Source: Melaminivora suipulveris (GTDB lineage: Bacteria; Pseudomonadota; Gammaproteobacteria; Burkholderiales; Burkholderiaceae_C). Taken from it: a DNA stretch of 64,000 nucleotides. A program made the translations under genes and the position numbers. Within the stretch, counting starts at the first letter, position 1. Each line of letters begins with the position of its first letter. The notes beneath the pieces were generated by a model. It was not told the DNA's origin. It did no database searches and saw only the letters and a program-made list of their open reading frames with translations. The stretch spans positions 3,372,001-3,436,000 of the forward strand of contig NZ_CP027667.1 of NCBI RefSeq assembly GCF_003008575.1, written 5' to 3'. Of the stretch, positions 35,814-43,671 are shown piece by piece.

Positions 35814-35874
35814 GCTTGCTATTTAAAGCATAGCTACATGCCGTTGATTGGCGCCGGCAAAGGGCATATTTCAC
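35814..35874 (-). repeat. Dispersed repeat copy, intergenic
   Basis: On the minus strand: ATGCCCTTTGCCGGCGCCAA, TCAACGGCATGTAGCTATGC and TTTAAATAGC. It is a recognisable but diverged family member in the gap between sctO and sctP. Confidence 0.6.
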
Positions 35875-35890
35875 CCAAAATCCTCGTTTT

Positions 35891-36001
35891 TCCCCCTCTC
35901 CCGCGCGTGGGAGGGGGTCGGGGCGACGGCGGTAGCACGACAGCGCCGCCGCGCCTGAACCACCCCCTCGCCCCAACCCTCTTCCTCAGGGGGGAGAGGG
36001 A
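35891..36001. repeat. Imperfect palindromic element between sctO and sctP
   Basis: The left arm contains CCCTCTCCCGCGCGTGGGAG then GGGGTCGGGGCGA; the right arm is its approximate inverse (CCCCCTCGCCCCAACCCTCT then GGGGGGAGAGGG). Each arm also forms its own hairpin. Elements of this CCCTCTCC...GGGAGAGGG type are common extragenic palindromes in proteobacteria. In this operon it could separate expression of I-to-O from P-to-C. Confidence 0.6.
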
Positions 36002-36025
36002 GGCAGGCGCGCCGGCCCGAACGCC

Positions 36026-36625
36026 ATGAACACCGACCGTCCCATCCACCTCGACCTGGACATGCCCGGCGCCAGCACCTTCGGCCAGCCGGCCGGCGCC
36101 GGCGCGCAGGCCGCGCCGCAGGACGGGCGCGACGCGCAGCAGCTGGAAGGCGAAGCGCAGCGCCTGCGCGCGCTGCTGGATGGCAACCGCAGCGCGCCGC
36201 CCCCGGCCGCGGCGCCCGGCCTGGCCCAGCCGGCCGGGCCGTTCGCCCTGTTCGCCAGCCCGGCCCTGCCGGGCGCCCCCGCCGACCCTGCCCCTGCCGC
36301 TGCCGGCCTGCCGCCGGACATCGACCGGCAGCTGGCCACGATGGCGCGCCGCCTGCTGGTGGCGGACGGCAGCGGCGGCCAGCGTGCCGTGCAGATCGAG
36401 CTCGACACCGAGCACTTTCCCGGCGTGGTGCTGCAGGTGAGCGAGGAGGGCGGCCGCCTGCAAGCCACCTTCACCTGCAGCCGCGAGGACTCTCGCGAGC
36501 GCCTGGCCGCCAGCTGCCAGTGGCTGGCGGAGAGCCTGGCCGAGCGCCTGGGGCGCGCTGCCTCGGTGTGCGTGCAGACCGACGATCCCGAGGACCGCAG
36601 CCCGGTGCAAGCCAGCGCCGGCTGA
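36026..36625 (+). CDS. sctP: SctP, needle-length and substrate-switch regulator
   Basis: A 199-residue protein with a disordered Pro/Ala-rich N-terminal part and a compact C-terminal domain (from about residue 100) in which RAVQIELDTEHFPGVVLQVS and LQATFTCSREDSRERL form alternating strands and helices, as in the T3S4 substrate-switch domain of YscP/HrpP/FliK. At under 200 residues it is short for the YscP type, hinting at a short needle or a different length mechanism, since YscP length tracks needle length. Position between sctO and sctQ agrees. No strong Shine-Dalgarno is seen before the ATG. Confidence 0.82.
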   Translation: MNTDRPIHLDLDMPGASTFGQPAGAGAQAAPQDGRDAQQLEGEAQRLRALLDGNRSAPPPAAAPGLAQPAGPFALFASPALPGAPADPAPAAAGLPPDIDRQLATMARRLLVADGSGGQRAVQIELDTEHFPGVVLQVSEEGGRLQATFTCSREDSRERLAASCQWLAESLAERLGRAASVCVQTDDPEDRSPVQASAG

Positions 36626-36643
36626 TCCATTTTCCCTTCCCGC

Positions 36644-37753
36644 ATGCCCGAACCCCACACCACCGCCGCGCCCGTGCAGCCGCTGCCCCTGTCGCGCGCC
36701 GAAGCCCAGGCGCGCGACGCCATCGCCCAGCGCGCCATAGCCCTGCCGCTCGCCCTGGGCGCCAGCGCCTGGCGGATGCGGCTGGTGCCGCTGGTGGCGC
36801 CGCCGCCCCTGGCGCCGCCGCCGCACTGGCTGGCCTGGGAATGGGCTGGCGCCCAGTTCGTGCTGGCCGTGCCCCCGCAGGCGCTGGATCAGCTGATCGC
36901 TGCCGACCTGGACCATGCCCTGCTGGCCGAGCTGCCGCCGGCGCTGGCGCAGTCGGTGCTGGAGGCCGGCCTGGCCGACGTCTTGCAGGCGCTGCAGCAG
37001 CTGGGCCGGGGCGTGCCCAGGCTGCTGCAGTGGACTCCGCCGCACCAGGGCGCGCCCGCCGACCTGCCGCCGCATGCCGTGGCGCTGCGGCTGCGCGCCG
37101 CCGCCGGCCCCGAGGCATTCGATGCGCGCCTGCACGCCGACGGCCTGGGCCTGCTGCTGCTGGCCGGCCTGCTGGCGCAGCGCCCGCCACGCCCCGGCCC
37201 GCTGCAGGAGGGCGCCGTGCTGGCGCTGCACGCCGAGCTGGGCTGCACTCGCGTTGCGCTGCGGGAGCTGCAGGCGCTCGCGCCAGGCGACGTGGTGCTC
37301 GTGCAGACGGCCTTTGCCAGCGCCGAACGCGGCCTGTGGCTGAGCGCGGACGGCCGCGCCGGCCTGCACGTGCAAGTGCCACCCGTCGCGCCGGATGGGG
37401 ACGCGCATCCGCACGAGCCCGCCGCCAGCGCCCCGTATCTCACCGTAGTGCACCCCTGGAGCGAACGCATGCCCGCCGCCAACCCCGCCGACGACCTCCC
37501 GCCCGCCCTGGACGCCGCCACCCTGCAGGAGCTGCCCGTGCGCCTGTCCTTCGATCTGGGCGAGCTGCGCCTGACGCTGGGCGAGCTGCAGGCGCTGCAG
37601 CCCGGCCAGACGCTGGCGCTGGCGCATCCGCTGGCCGGGGCGGTGCGCATCCGCGCCAACGGCGCGCTGGTGGGCGAGGGCGACCTGGTGGAGATCGACG
37701 GCCAGCTGGGCGTGTCGGTGCGCAGCCTGTGGCCGGCAGGCGACGCGCCATGA
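36644..37753 (+). CDS. sctQ: SctQ, cytosolic C-ring/sorting-platform protein
   Basis: A 369-residue YscQ/FliM-N-like protein forming the sorting platform pods. The N-terminal 270 residues are the variable domain and the last 75 (LPVRLSFDLGELRLTLGELQ then NGALVGEGDLVEIDGQLGVS) are the SpoA domain shared with FliN. An in-frame ATG at 37469, with GGAG seven bases upstream, could start a separate C-terminal product of about 94 residues, as known for YscQ-C and SpaO-S. The stop overlaps the sctR start. Confidence 0.93.
   Translation: MPEPHTTAAPVQPLPLSRAEAQARDAIAQRAIALPLALGASAWRMRLVPLVAPPPLAPPPHWLAWEWAGAQFVLAVPPQALDQLIAADLDHALLAELPPALAQSVLEAGLADVLQALQQLGRGVPRLLQWTPPHQGAPADLPPHAVALRLRAAAGPEAFDARLHADGLGLLLLAGLLAQRPPRPGPLQEGAVLALHAELGCTRVALRELQALAPGDVVLVQTAFASAERGLWLSADGRAGLHVQVPPVAPDGDAHPHEPAASAPYLTVVHPWSERMPAANPADDLPPALDAATLQELPVRLSFDLGELRLTLGELQALQPGQTLALAHPLAGAVRIRANGALVGEGDLVEIDGQLGVSVRSLWPAGDAP
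37458..37471 (+). promoter_or_regulatory. Possible internal ribosome start for SctQ-C
   Basis: GGAG at 37458-37461 precedes an in-frame ATG at 37469-37471. Translation would give the SpoA domain alone. Such an internal product is required for assembly in Yersinia and Salmonella systems; here it is inferred. Confidence 0.5.
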
Positions 37754-38397
37754 TGAATTTCGACCCGATCACGCTGGCCGTACTGCTGGCGCTGATGGCG
37801 CTGCTGCCCACGCTGGTCGTGGTCTGCACGGCGTTTTTGAAGATCGTGGTGGTGATGTCGCTGTTGCGCAATGCGCTGGGCGTGCAGCAGATGCCGCCCA
37901 ACCTGGCGCTGTACGGCATGGCGCTGATCCTGGCGGCCTACGTCATGGCGCCGGTGGGCGTGCACATGTTCGAGCGCATCGGCGCGCAGCCGGACAACCT
38001 GAAAAGCCTGCCGGCCTTCATCGCCAGCGTGCGCGAGGGTGCCGAGCCGCTGCGCGACTTCATGCTGAAGAACAGCCGGCCCGAGCAGCGCGACTTCTTC
38101 GTGCGCACCGCGCAGCGCATGTGGGGGCCCGAGCTGAGCGCCGGCGTGGGCGCGCGCGACTTCCTGGTGCTGATGCCGGCGTTCGTCGTCTCGGAGCTGA
38201 CGGCCGCGTTCCAGATCGGTTTTCTGCTGTACCTGCCGTTCGTGGTGATCGACCTGATCGTCTCCAACATCCTGCTGGCCATGGGCATGATGATGGTCTC
38301 GCCGGTCACCATCTCGCTGCCGCTCAAGCTGTTTTTGTTTGTCATGGTGGACGGCTGGTCGCGCCTGATCCAGGGCCTGGTTTTAACCTATGCTTGA
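37750..38397 (+). CDS. sctR: Type III export apparatus protein SctR
   Basis: A 215-residue FliP/YscR-family membrane protein; five copies form the base of the export channel. Signature segments are MALLPTLVVVCTAFLKIVVV, RDFLVLMPAFVVSELTAAFQ, IGFLLYLPFVVIDLIVSNIL and MMMVSPVTISLPLKLFLFVM. ATG 37750 overlaps the sctQ stop; a second ATG follows immediately. Length is normal for the family. Confidence 0.98.
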   Translation: MMNFDPITLAVLLALMALLPTLVVVCTAFLKIVVVMSLLRNALGVQQMPPNLALYGMALILAAYVMAPVGVHMFERIGAQPDNLKSLPAFIASVREGAEPLRDFMLKNSRPEQRDFFVRTAQRMWGPELSAGVGARDFLVLMPAFVVSELTAAFQIGFLLYLPFVVIDLIVSNILLAMGMMMVSPVTISLPLKLFLFVMVDGWSRLIQGLVLTYA

Positions 38398-38433
38398 TGC
38401 CGAATCAGCCGCTAGCCCTCGCCCCGCACCGGC

Positions 38434-38466
38434 TTTGTGCTATCAAAAACATACAAAAGCGATGAA
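38434..38466 (+). repeat. Partial dispersed-repeat remnant between sctR and sctS
   Basis: The segment TTTGTGCTATCAAAAACATA then CAAAAGCGATG resembles the distal, AT-rich part of the family. It is short and may be chance. Confidence 0.3.
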
Positions 38467-38486
38467 TTTTGGGGAGGCCCCGGGCC

Positions 38487-38756
38487 ATGCAGACCGTTGA
38501 CGTCGTCTCCTACTTCACCCAGGCGCTGTACCTGGTGCTGTGGCTGTCGCTGCCGCCGATCATCGTCGGCTCGGTCGTCGGCACGCTGTTCTCGCTGTTC
38601 CAGGCGCTCACGCAGATCCAGGAGCAGACGCTGTCGTTCGGCGTCAAGCTGGTGGCGGTGTCGCTGACCCTCCTGCTCACCGCGCGCTGGGTGGGCGGCG
38701 AGATGTTCAACTTCACGCTGCAGATCTTCGACGTCATGCCGCTCCTGGGCAAATAG
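38487..38756 (+). CDS. sctS: Type III export apparatus protein SctS
   Basis: An 89-residue FliQ/YscS-family protein with two hydrophobic helices (LYLVLWLSLPPIIVGSVVGT; LSFGVKLVAVSLTLLLTARW) joined by the conserved FQALTQIQEQT loop. GGGGAGG lies 10 bases before the ATG at 38487, which is preferred over an upstream GTG-type start because the protein then begins MQTVDVVSYF. Normal length. Confidence 0.97.
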   Translation: MQTVDVVSYFTQALYLVLWLSLPPIIVGSVVGTLFSLFQALTQIQEQTLSFGVKLVAVSLTLLLTARWVGGEMFNFTLQIFDVMPLLGK

Positions 38757-38768
38757 GGCGGCGGCGCT

Positions 38769-38794
38769 GGAACCCCATGGACGCCCCGGTTACC
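38769..38794 (+). promoter_or_regulatory. ECF-type promoter motif across the sctT start
   Basis: GGAACC at 38769-38774, 13 bases, GGTTAC at 38788-38793, the same spacing as at 25807, 25859 and 44349. It spans the sctT ATG, so it could only serve genes after sctT: sctU, the BscW-position chaperone and sctC. Use as a promoter is uncertain because the sequence is also coding. Confidence 0.45.
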
Positions 38795-39610
38795 TACGAG
38801 CAGGCCCAGTCGTTCATCGCCACGCTGGCGCTGACCCAGCCCCGCATCCTGGCCATGTTCCTCGTCCTGCCGCTGTTCAACAGCCAGCTCATCCCCGGGC
38901 TGGTGCGCTTTGCCATCGCCGCCGCATTGGGCGTGGTCATGGTGCCGGCGCTGCAGGGGCAGGTGGCGGCACGGGACTGGGGCGCGGCGACGCTGCTCGC
39001 CACCATCACCAAGGAGGCGTTCATCGGTTTCGTCATCGGCTACCTGGCGGCGATCCCGTTCTGGATCTTCGAGGCCGTGGGCTTTTTGGTGGACAACCAG
39101 CGCGGCGCCAGCATCGCCTCCACCCTCAACCCGCTCACCGGCAACGATTCCTCGCCCCTGGGGTTGATGTTCAACCAGGCGTTCATCGTGTTCTTTCTGC
39201 TCACCGGCGGGTTTTCGCTGCTGCTGGGCACCCTGTACGACAGCTTCGCGCTTTGGAGCATCACCGACTGGCTGCCGGTGCTGCAGCCCGATTCGACGCC
39301 GGTGATGCTGGCGCAGCTCGACCGCCTGGTGCGCATGGCGGTGCTGCTGGCCGCGCCGGTGCTGGTGGCCATGTTCCTGGCCGAGATCGGGCTGGCGCTG
39401 GTGTCGCGCTTCGCGCCGCAGCTGCAGGTGTTCTTCATGGCCATGCCCATCAAGAGCGCGCTGGCCATGCTGGTGCTGATGCTCTATGCCGCCTCGCTGT
39501 TCGACTACGGCGCGGATGAGGTCGAGTCCATCGGCCGCATCCTGGCGCTGCTGCGCGGCCAGTGGGGGCCGTTCGGCGCCGCTGCGCCGACCCTCGGAGG
39601 CGCGCCGTGA
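38777..39610 (+). CDS. sctT: Type III export apparatus protein SctT
   Basis: A 277-residue FliR/YscT-family polytopic membrane protein of the export channel. It shows about six membrane segments with the conserved KEAFIGFVIGYLAAIPFWIF, GFLVDNQRGASIASTLNPLT and NQAFIVFFLLTGGFSLLLGT. The start MDAPVTYEQAQSF is the first suitable ATG; no strong Shine-Dalgarno is seen. The last codons overlap the GTG start of sctU. Confidence 0.97.
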   Translation: MDAPVTYEQAQSFIATLALTQPRILAMFLVLPLFNSQLIPGLVRFAIAAALGVVMVPALQGQVAARDWGAATLLATITKEAFIGFVIGYLAAIPFWIFEAVGFLVDNQRGASIASTLNPLTGNDSSPLGLMFNQAFIVFFLLTGGFSLLLGTLYDSFALWSITDWLPVLQPDSTPVMLAQLDRLVRMAVLLAAPVLVAMFLAEIGLALVSRFAPQLQVFFMAMPIKSALAMLVLMLYAASLFDYGADEVESIGRILALLRGQWGPFGAAAPTLGGAP

Positions 39611-40653
39611 GCGAAAAGACCGAGCAGCCCACCAGCAAACGCCTGCGCGACTCGCGCCAGAAGGGCGACGTCGCCTACAGCAAGGACTTCACCCAAACGC
39701 TGCTCATCCTGGCCATCTTCGGCTACCTGGTGGCCGCCAGCGGGCGCATCGTGCAGGCGATGGCCACGATGATCGTGCTGCCCTCTACGCTTTTGAAGCT
39801 GGGCTTCAACGAGGCTGCCAACGCGCTGGTCGAGGCGCTCCTGCGCGAAGCTGCCTGGGTGGTGCTGCCCTTCATCGGCATCGTGCTGGCGGCGGGCTTG
39901 CTGGGCGACACGCTGCAGGTCGGCGTCCTGTTCGCGTTCGACAAGCTCAAGCCCTCGGCCAAGAAGCTCAACGTGCTGGCCAACCTGAAGAACATCTTCT
40001 CCAAGAAGAACCTGGTCGAGTTCCTGAAATCGCTGGTCAAGATCGGCTTCCTGTCGGTACTGCTGTGGCTCTTGATCGGCGACGCGCTGCCGCTCATGAC
40101 CAGCATCCCCCAGGCCGGCCTGGCAGGGCTGGGGTACGTGGTGGGCGAGCTCATGAAGACCATGCTGGTCCACATCGGCCTGGCCTATGGCGTGATCGCG
40201 CTGGCCGACTTCGCCTGGCAGCGCTTCCAGTACCGCAAGGGGCTGATGATGAGCAAGGACGAGGTCAAGCAGGAATACAAGGAAATGGAAGGCGACCCGC
40301 ACATCAAGCACCAGCGCAAGCACCTGCACCAGGAGATGCTGCAGGGCAGCGCCGTGGCCAGCGCGCGCAAGGCCACCGTGCTCGTCACCAACCCCACGCA
40401 CCTGGCCGTGGCGCTGCACTACGACGAGGGCGAGACGCCGCTGCCGGTGGTGCTGGCCATGGGCGAGGGGGCGCTTGCCGAACGCATGATGGCTGCCGCG
40501 CGCGAGGCAGGCGTGCCCGTCATGCAGAACATTCCGCTGGCGCGCGCGCTCACCGAGCAGGGCACGGCCGGCCAGTACATCCCTTCCGAGCTCGTCGAAC
40601 CGGTCGCCGAGCTGCTGCAACTGCTGCGACAACTGCAAGGACCTGCGCCATGA
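39607..40653 (+). CDS. sctU: Type III export switch protein SctU
   Basis: A 348-residue YscU/FlhB-family protein. The N-terminus is the family's SEKTEQPTSKRLRDSRQKGD, followed by four membrane segments. The cytosolic domain contains the self-cleaving NPTH at about residues 262-265 (VTNPTHLAVALHYDEGE). Cleavage there switches export from early to later substrates. The start is GTG at 39607, overlapping the sctT stop; an upstream ATG-type start is out of keeping with the family N-terminus. The stop overlaps the next gene by ATGA. Confidence 0.98.
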   Translation: MSEKTEQPTSKRLRDSRQKGDVAYSKDFTQTLLILAIFGYLVAASGRIVQAMATMIVLPSTLLKLGFNEAANALVEALLREAAWVVLPFIGIVLAAGLLGDTLQVGVLFAFDKLKPSAKKLNVLANLKNIFSKKNLVEFLKSLVKIGFLSVLLWLLIGDALPLMTSIPQAGLAGLGYVVGELMKTMLVHIGLAYGVIALADFAWQRFQYRKGLMMSKDEVKQEYKEMEGDPHIKHQRKHLHQEMLQGSAVASARKATVLVTNPTHLAVALHYDEGETPLPVVLAMGEGALAERMMAAAREAGVPVMQNIPLARALTEQGTAGQYIPSELVEPVAELLQLLRQLQGPAP

Positions 40654-41072
40654 AGACCTCCCACGCCCCGGCCGATGCGGCTATGTGCCGGCTGCTGCAC
40701 AGCTACGGCGCGCAGTTCGGCGCCCAGCCCGAGGAAGGCCCGGATGCTGCGCGCGCGCCGATTGCGCTGACCATCGACGGCCAGTACCGCATCCGGCTGC
40801 GCGCGCTGCCGCGCGGCGGCATCGCGGTGCAGTCGCGCCTGCGCAGCCTGCCGGGGCCCGGCCGCGAGCGCGACGAGTTGCTGGCCGGCGTGGCGCGGCT
40901 GGCCTGCGGCACCATGCGCGAGCACGCCGCCGCCTGCGTGGTCGACGAGCGTGAGCGCGCCCTGTGGCTGCAGCAGGCGGCGCCGGCGCAGTCGCTGCAG
41001 GATATCGACGACGCCGTGGGCAGTTTCACCAACTGCCTGGCGTTCTGGTCCAAGGCCATCCACACCGTCTGA
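40650..41072 (+). CDS. CesT-like chaperone in the BscW position
   Basis: A 140-residue protein with a class I chaperone-like pattern: an N-terminal helix (MCRLLHSYGAQFGA), strands (PIALTIDGQYRIRLRALPRG; IAVQSRLRSLPG), then a helix and a C-terminal segment ending CLAFWSKAIHTV. It is coupled to sctU by ATGA overlap and followed by sctC after 25 bases. In Bordetella a small gene, bscW, occupies the same place between bscU and bscC. Function is unknown; it could assist secretin or export-gate assembly or serve an effector. Confidence 0.7.
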   Translation: MKTSHAPADAAMCRLLHSYGAQFGAQPEEGPDAARAPIALTIDGQYRIRLRALPRGGIAVQSRLRSLPGPGRERDELLAGVARLACGTMREHAAACVVDERERALWLQQAAPAQSLQDIDDAVGSFTNCLAFWSKAIHTV

Positions 41073-41097
41073 ACTGTCTGCCGTGCCACCTTCTTTC

Positions 41098-42891
41098 ATG
41101 CCTGCACTTCTCTCACCGCTGGCACGCGCCCTGGGCGTCGCGGCCTTGGGCCTGTCACTGGCCGCGGCGCCGCCCGTGCTGGCTGGCCCCGTCCCCTGGG
41201 TCGACGCACCCTACAGCTACTACGCCGACAGCGCGCCCATCGCCACCGTGCTGCGCGATTTCGCCAGCAGCTTCAGCCTGTCGCTGGAACTGTCGCCGCT
41301 GGTCGAAGGCCGCGTCAGCGGCCGCTTCAACGCCGCAACGCCGACGGAGTTCCTGGACCGGCTGGGCAGCGTGTATGGCCTGACCTGGTTCACCCACGCC
41401 GGCACGCTATTCGTTGCCCGTTCCAGCGAGATGAGCACGCGCAGCATCAGCTCGGGTGGCGGCAGCATCGCCGCGGTGCGCGAAGCACTGACCAGCGTGG
41501 GTGTGCTGCAGCCGCGCTTTGGCTGGGGCGAGCTGCCCGAGCAGGGCGTGGCGCTGGTCTCCGGCCCTCCCGCCTATGTGGCGCTGGTCGAGCGCACCAT
41601 GGCGGCGCTGCCGCTGACCGGCGGCGGCCAGCAGGTGGCGGTGTTCCGCCTGAAGCACGCGTCGGTGGACGACCGCGTCATCCAGTACCGCGACCGGCAG
41701 ATCACCACGCCTGGCCTGGCGCAGGTGTTGCGCAACCTGATCCAGGACAGCGGCGGCCCGTCCGCCGGCGTGAGCCATGCGTTGGCTCCTTCGCAGGCGC
41801 GCCTGCCGGTGGAGGGCACGCTGCCCGCGGCCGCCAGCCTGGCTGGCGGCACGCTCGCGGCGCCGTCCGGCAACGCGCCGACCGTACAGCTGGTGGTCGC
41901 CGCTGGCGCGCCCGGCGCCGGTGGTGCCCCTGGCGCGGCTGGCGCGCCTGGCGCCGCTGGGGCGCGCGCCGGCGCACCCTCCGGGCAGCGCCGCCTGGCG
42001 CCGTCCATACAGGCCGACTCGCGCCTGAACGCGCTGATCGTGCAGGACACGCCCGAGCGCATGCCGTTGTACAAGGCGCTGATCGAGCAGCTGGACGTGC
42101 CCACGCCGCTGATCGAGATCGAAGCCATGATCATCGACATCAACTCCACCAAGCTCGACGAGCTGGGCATCTCCTGGAGCGCGCGGCGCGGTGGCACGGT
42201 GGCGGGCTTCGGCAACCTGACGGCCAAGGGGGATGGCGCCGACTTGTTCGTGGGCGCGCTGCAACGGGGCGCCAGCATCGACCCGACGACGCTGGTCGTG
42301 AGCGCCGGCAACTTCCTGGTCAACCGCATCCGCGCGCTGGAAGGCACGGGCGATGCCTCCATCCAGTCGCGCCCGTCGATCCTGACCATCGACAACATCG
42401 GCGCGCTGCTGGATCTGTCCGAGACCTTCTACATCCGCAGCGTGGGCGAGCGCGTCGCCACGGTCACGCCGATCACCGCCGGTACCACGCTGCGCGTCAC
42501 GCCGCATTTCGTGCAGCGCCCCGAGGGACCGGTCATCCAGCTGGACGTGGACATCGAGGACGGGCAAATCCAGGAAACCACGGTGGACACCATCCCCACC
42601 GTGCGGCGCAGCACCGTGAGCACCCAGGCCATCGTGGCCGAAGGGCAGACGCTGCTCATCGGCGGCTACAAGAGCACCCAGCAGCTCAACCGCAACGACC
42701 GCGTGCCGGTGGTGGGCGAGGTGCCGATCCTGGGTCTGCTGTTTTCCCACCGCAACAGCAGCCAGCAGACGCGCGAGCGGCTGTTCATGATCCAGCCGCG
42801 CGTGGTGTCGCTGCTGCCGCAGACGGCCGCCGCCGTGGGCGCGCTGCGCGCGCCCGAGCCCTACGCCCGGCCAGGCGAGGCGCTGCGCTAA
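41098..42891 (+). CDS. sctC: Type III secretion outer-membrane secretin SctC
   Basis: A 597-residue secretin. A signal peptide (LGVAALGLSLAAAPPVLAG) is followed by periplasmic N-domains (VLRDFASSFSLSLELSPLVE; TPTEFLDRLGSVYGLTWF). The C-terminal secretin core has QSRPSILTIDNIGALLDLSE and VPVVGEVPILGLLFSHRNSS. Between the N-domains, at about residues 267-305, is a collagen-like Gly-Ala-Pro linker, longer than usual. No dedicated pilotin gene is visible nearby. It is the last gene of the plus-strand operon. Confidence 0.96.
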   Translation: MPALLSPLARALGVAALGLSLAAAPPVLAGPVPWVDAPYSYYADSAPIATVLRDFASSFSLSLELSPLVEGRVSGRFNAATPTEFLDRLGSVYGLTWFTHAGTLFVARSSEMSTRSISSGGGSIAAVREALTSVGVLQPRFGWGELPEQGVALVSGPPAYVALVERTMAALPLTGGGQQVAVFRLKHASVDDRVIQYRDRQITTPGLAQVLRNLIQDSGGPSAGVSHALAPSQARLPVEGTLPAAASLAGGTLAAPSGNAPTVQLVVAAGAPGAGGAPGAAGAPGAAGARAGAPSGQRRLAPSIQADSRLNALIVQDTPERMPLYKALIEQLDVPTPLIEIEAMIIDINSTKLDELGISWSARRGGTVAGFGNLTAKGDGADLFVGALQRGASIDPTTLVVSAGNFLVNRIRALEGTGDASIQSRPSILTIDNIGALLDLSETFYIRSVGERVATVTPITAGTTLRVTPHFVQRPEGPVIQLDVDIEDGQIQETTVDTIPTVRRSTVSTQAIVAEGQTLLIGGYKSTQQLNRNDRVPVVGEVPILGLLFSHRNSSQQTRERLFMIQPRVVSLLPQTAAAVGALRAPEPYARPGEALR

Positions 42892-42900
42892 CGCCTCATT

Positions 42901-43509
42901 TCAGAAGTCCAGCTCGACGCCGCGCTTCTTGAGCTTGGCGCGCAGGGCGCTGCGCCCGCGCGAGAGCCGGCTGCGCACCGTCCCGACCGGCACGGTCAGC
43001 AGGGCCGCCGCCTCTTCGTAGCTCAGCTCGTCCACGCCCACCAACAGCAGCACGTCGCGCATGGTCTCGGGCAGCTCGGCCAGGGCCGCCTGCAGGTGGC
43101 GCATGTGCTGGGCGTGGTCGTGCGCTTCGGCGGGCGTGGGCGCCTCGGCGGCGACATCGCCCAGGTCGTCTTCGGAAACGAAGCTGTAGCGCCGGTGCGG
43201 TGCGCGCGACAGGTGGTTGCGCACCAGGTTCATGGCGATGCCGTACAGCCAGGTGGACAGCTCGGATTCGCCCTTGAAGGTCTCGTATGAGCGCACCGCC
43301 TCCAGGAAGGCCTGCTGTGCCAGGTCTTCGGCGTCGCCGCTGTTGCCTATGCTCCTGATGATGAAGCGGTGCAGCCGCTTGCCATGGGTCTGGACCAGGT
43401 TGCGAAACAGCGCATCGCGCTGCACGGTGCGGTCGTCCGCGGCAGGCAGGGTGGCCGCATCTGCCGGCGCGCTGGCCGGGGGGGGCACGGAGGAGGCGTG
43501 CGTGAGCAT
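42901..43509 (-). CDS. ECF sigma factor, probable T3SS regulator (BtrS/HrpL-like)
   Basis: A 202-residue sigma-70-family factor with region 2 (GDAEDLAQQAFLEAVRSYET then ELSTWLYGIAMNLVRNHL) and region 4 (ALAELPETMRDVLLLVGVDE; LLTVPVGTVRSRLSRGRSAL). No region 1 or 3, so it is ECF type. The ATG at 43509 is preferred over an earlier GTG-type start because upstream residues are unconserved. Its place at the end of the T3SS locus, convergent with sctC, and the shared GGAACC-N13-GGTTAC motif make it the likely activator of the locus, as BtrS is in Bordetella. No anti-sigma gene is next to it. Confidence 0.9.
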   Translation of the reverse strand: MLTHASSVPPPASAPADAATLPAADDRTVQRDALFRNLVQTHGKRLHRFIIRSIGNSGDAEDLAQQAFLEAVRSYETFKGESELSTWLYGIAMNLVRNHLSRAPHRRYSFVSEDDLGDVAAEAPTPAEAHDHAQHMRHLQAALAELPETMRDVLLLVGVDELSYEEAAALLTVPVGTVRSRLSRGRSALRAKLKKRGVELDF

Positions 43510-43648
43510 CACGGCGCGCTGGCGAACCGCAGGGCCGGGAGCCCGGATGGCCGGATGAGGTTCTGGGACATGGAAACCATGCAAAAAGGATCGGCGGGCC
43601 GCAGGTGAAAGCCTTGTGCGGCCAGCCGGGGCATGATTTTTCGCACCA

Positions 43649-43666
43649 GTTGCGTCTGTGCGCAAC
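43649..43666. promoter_or_regulatory. Inverted repeat upstream of the sigma-factor gene
   Basis: GTTGCG-TCTGTG-CGCAAC is a six-base dyad with six-base spacer, about 140 bases upstream of the sigma-factor ATG and just after the stop of the candidate effector. It could be an operator for the sigma gene or a weak hairpin; there is no T run. Confidence 0.35.
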
Positions 43667-43671
43667 CGTGT

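Noticed and set aside
35793..36029. 78-codon frame between sctO and sctP
   Set aside because: It is made of the dispersed repeat and the palindromic element; no Shine-Dalgarno or protein pattern.
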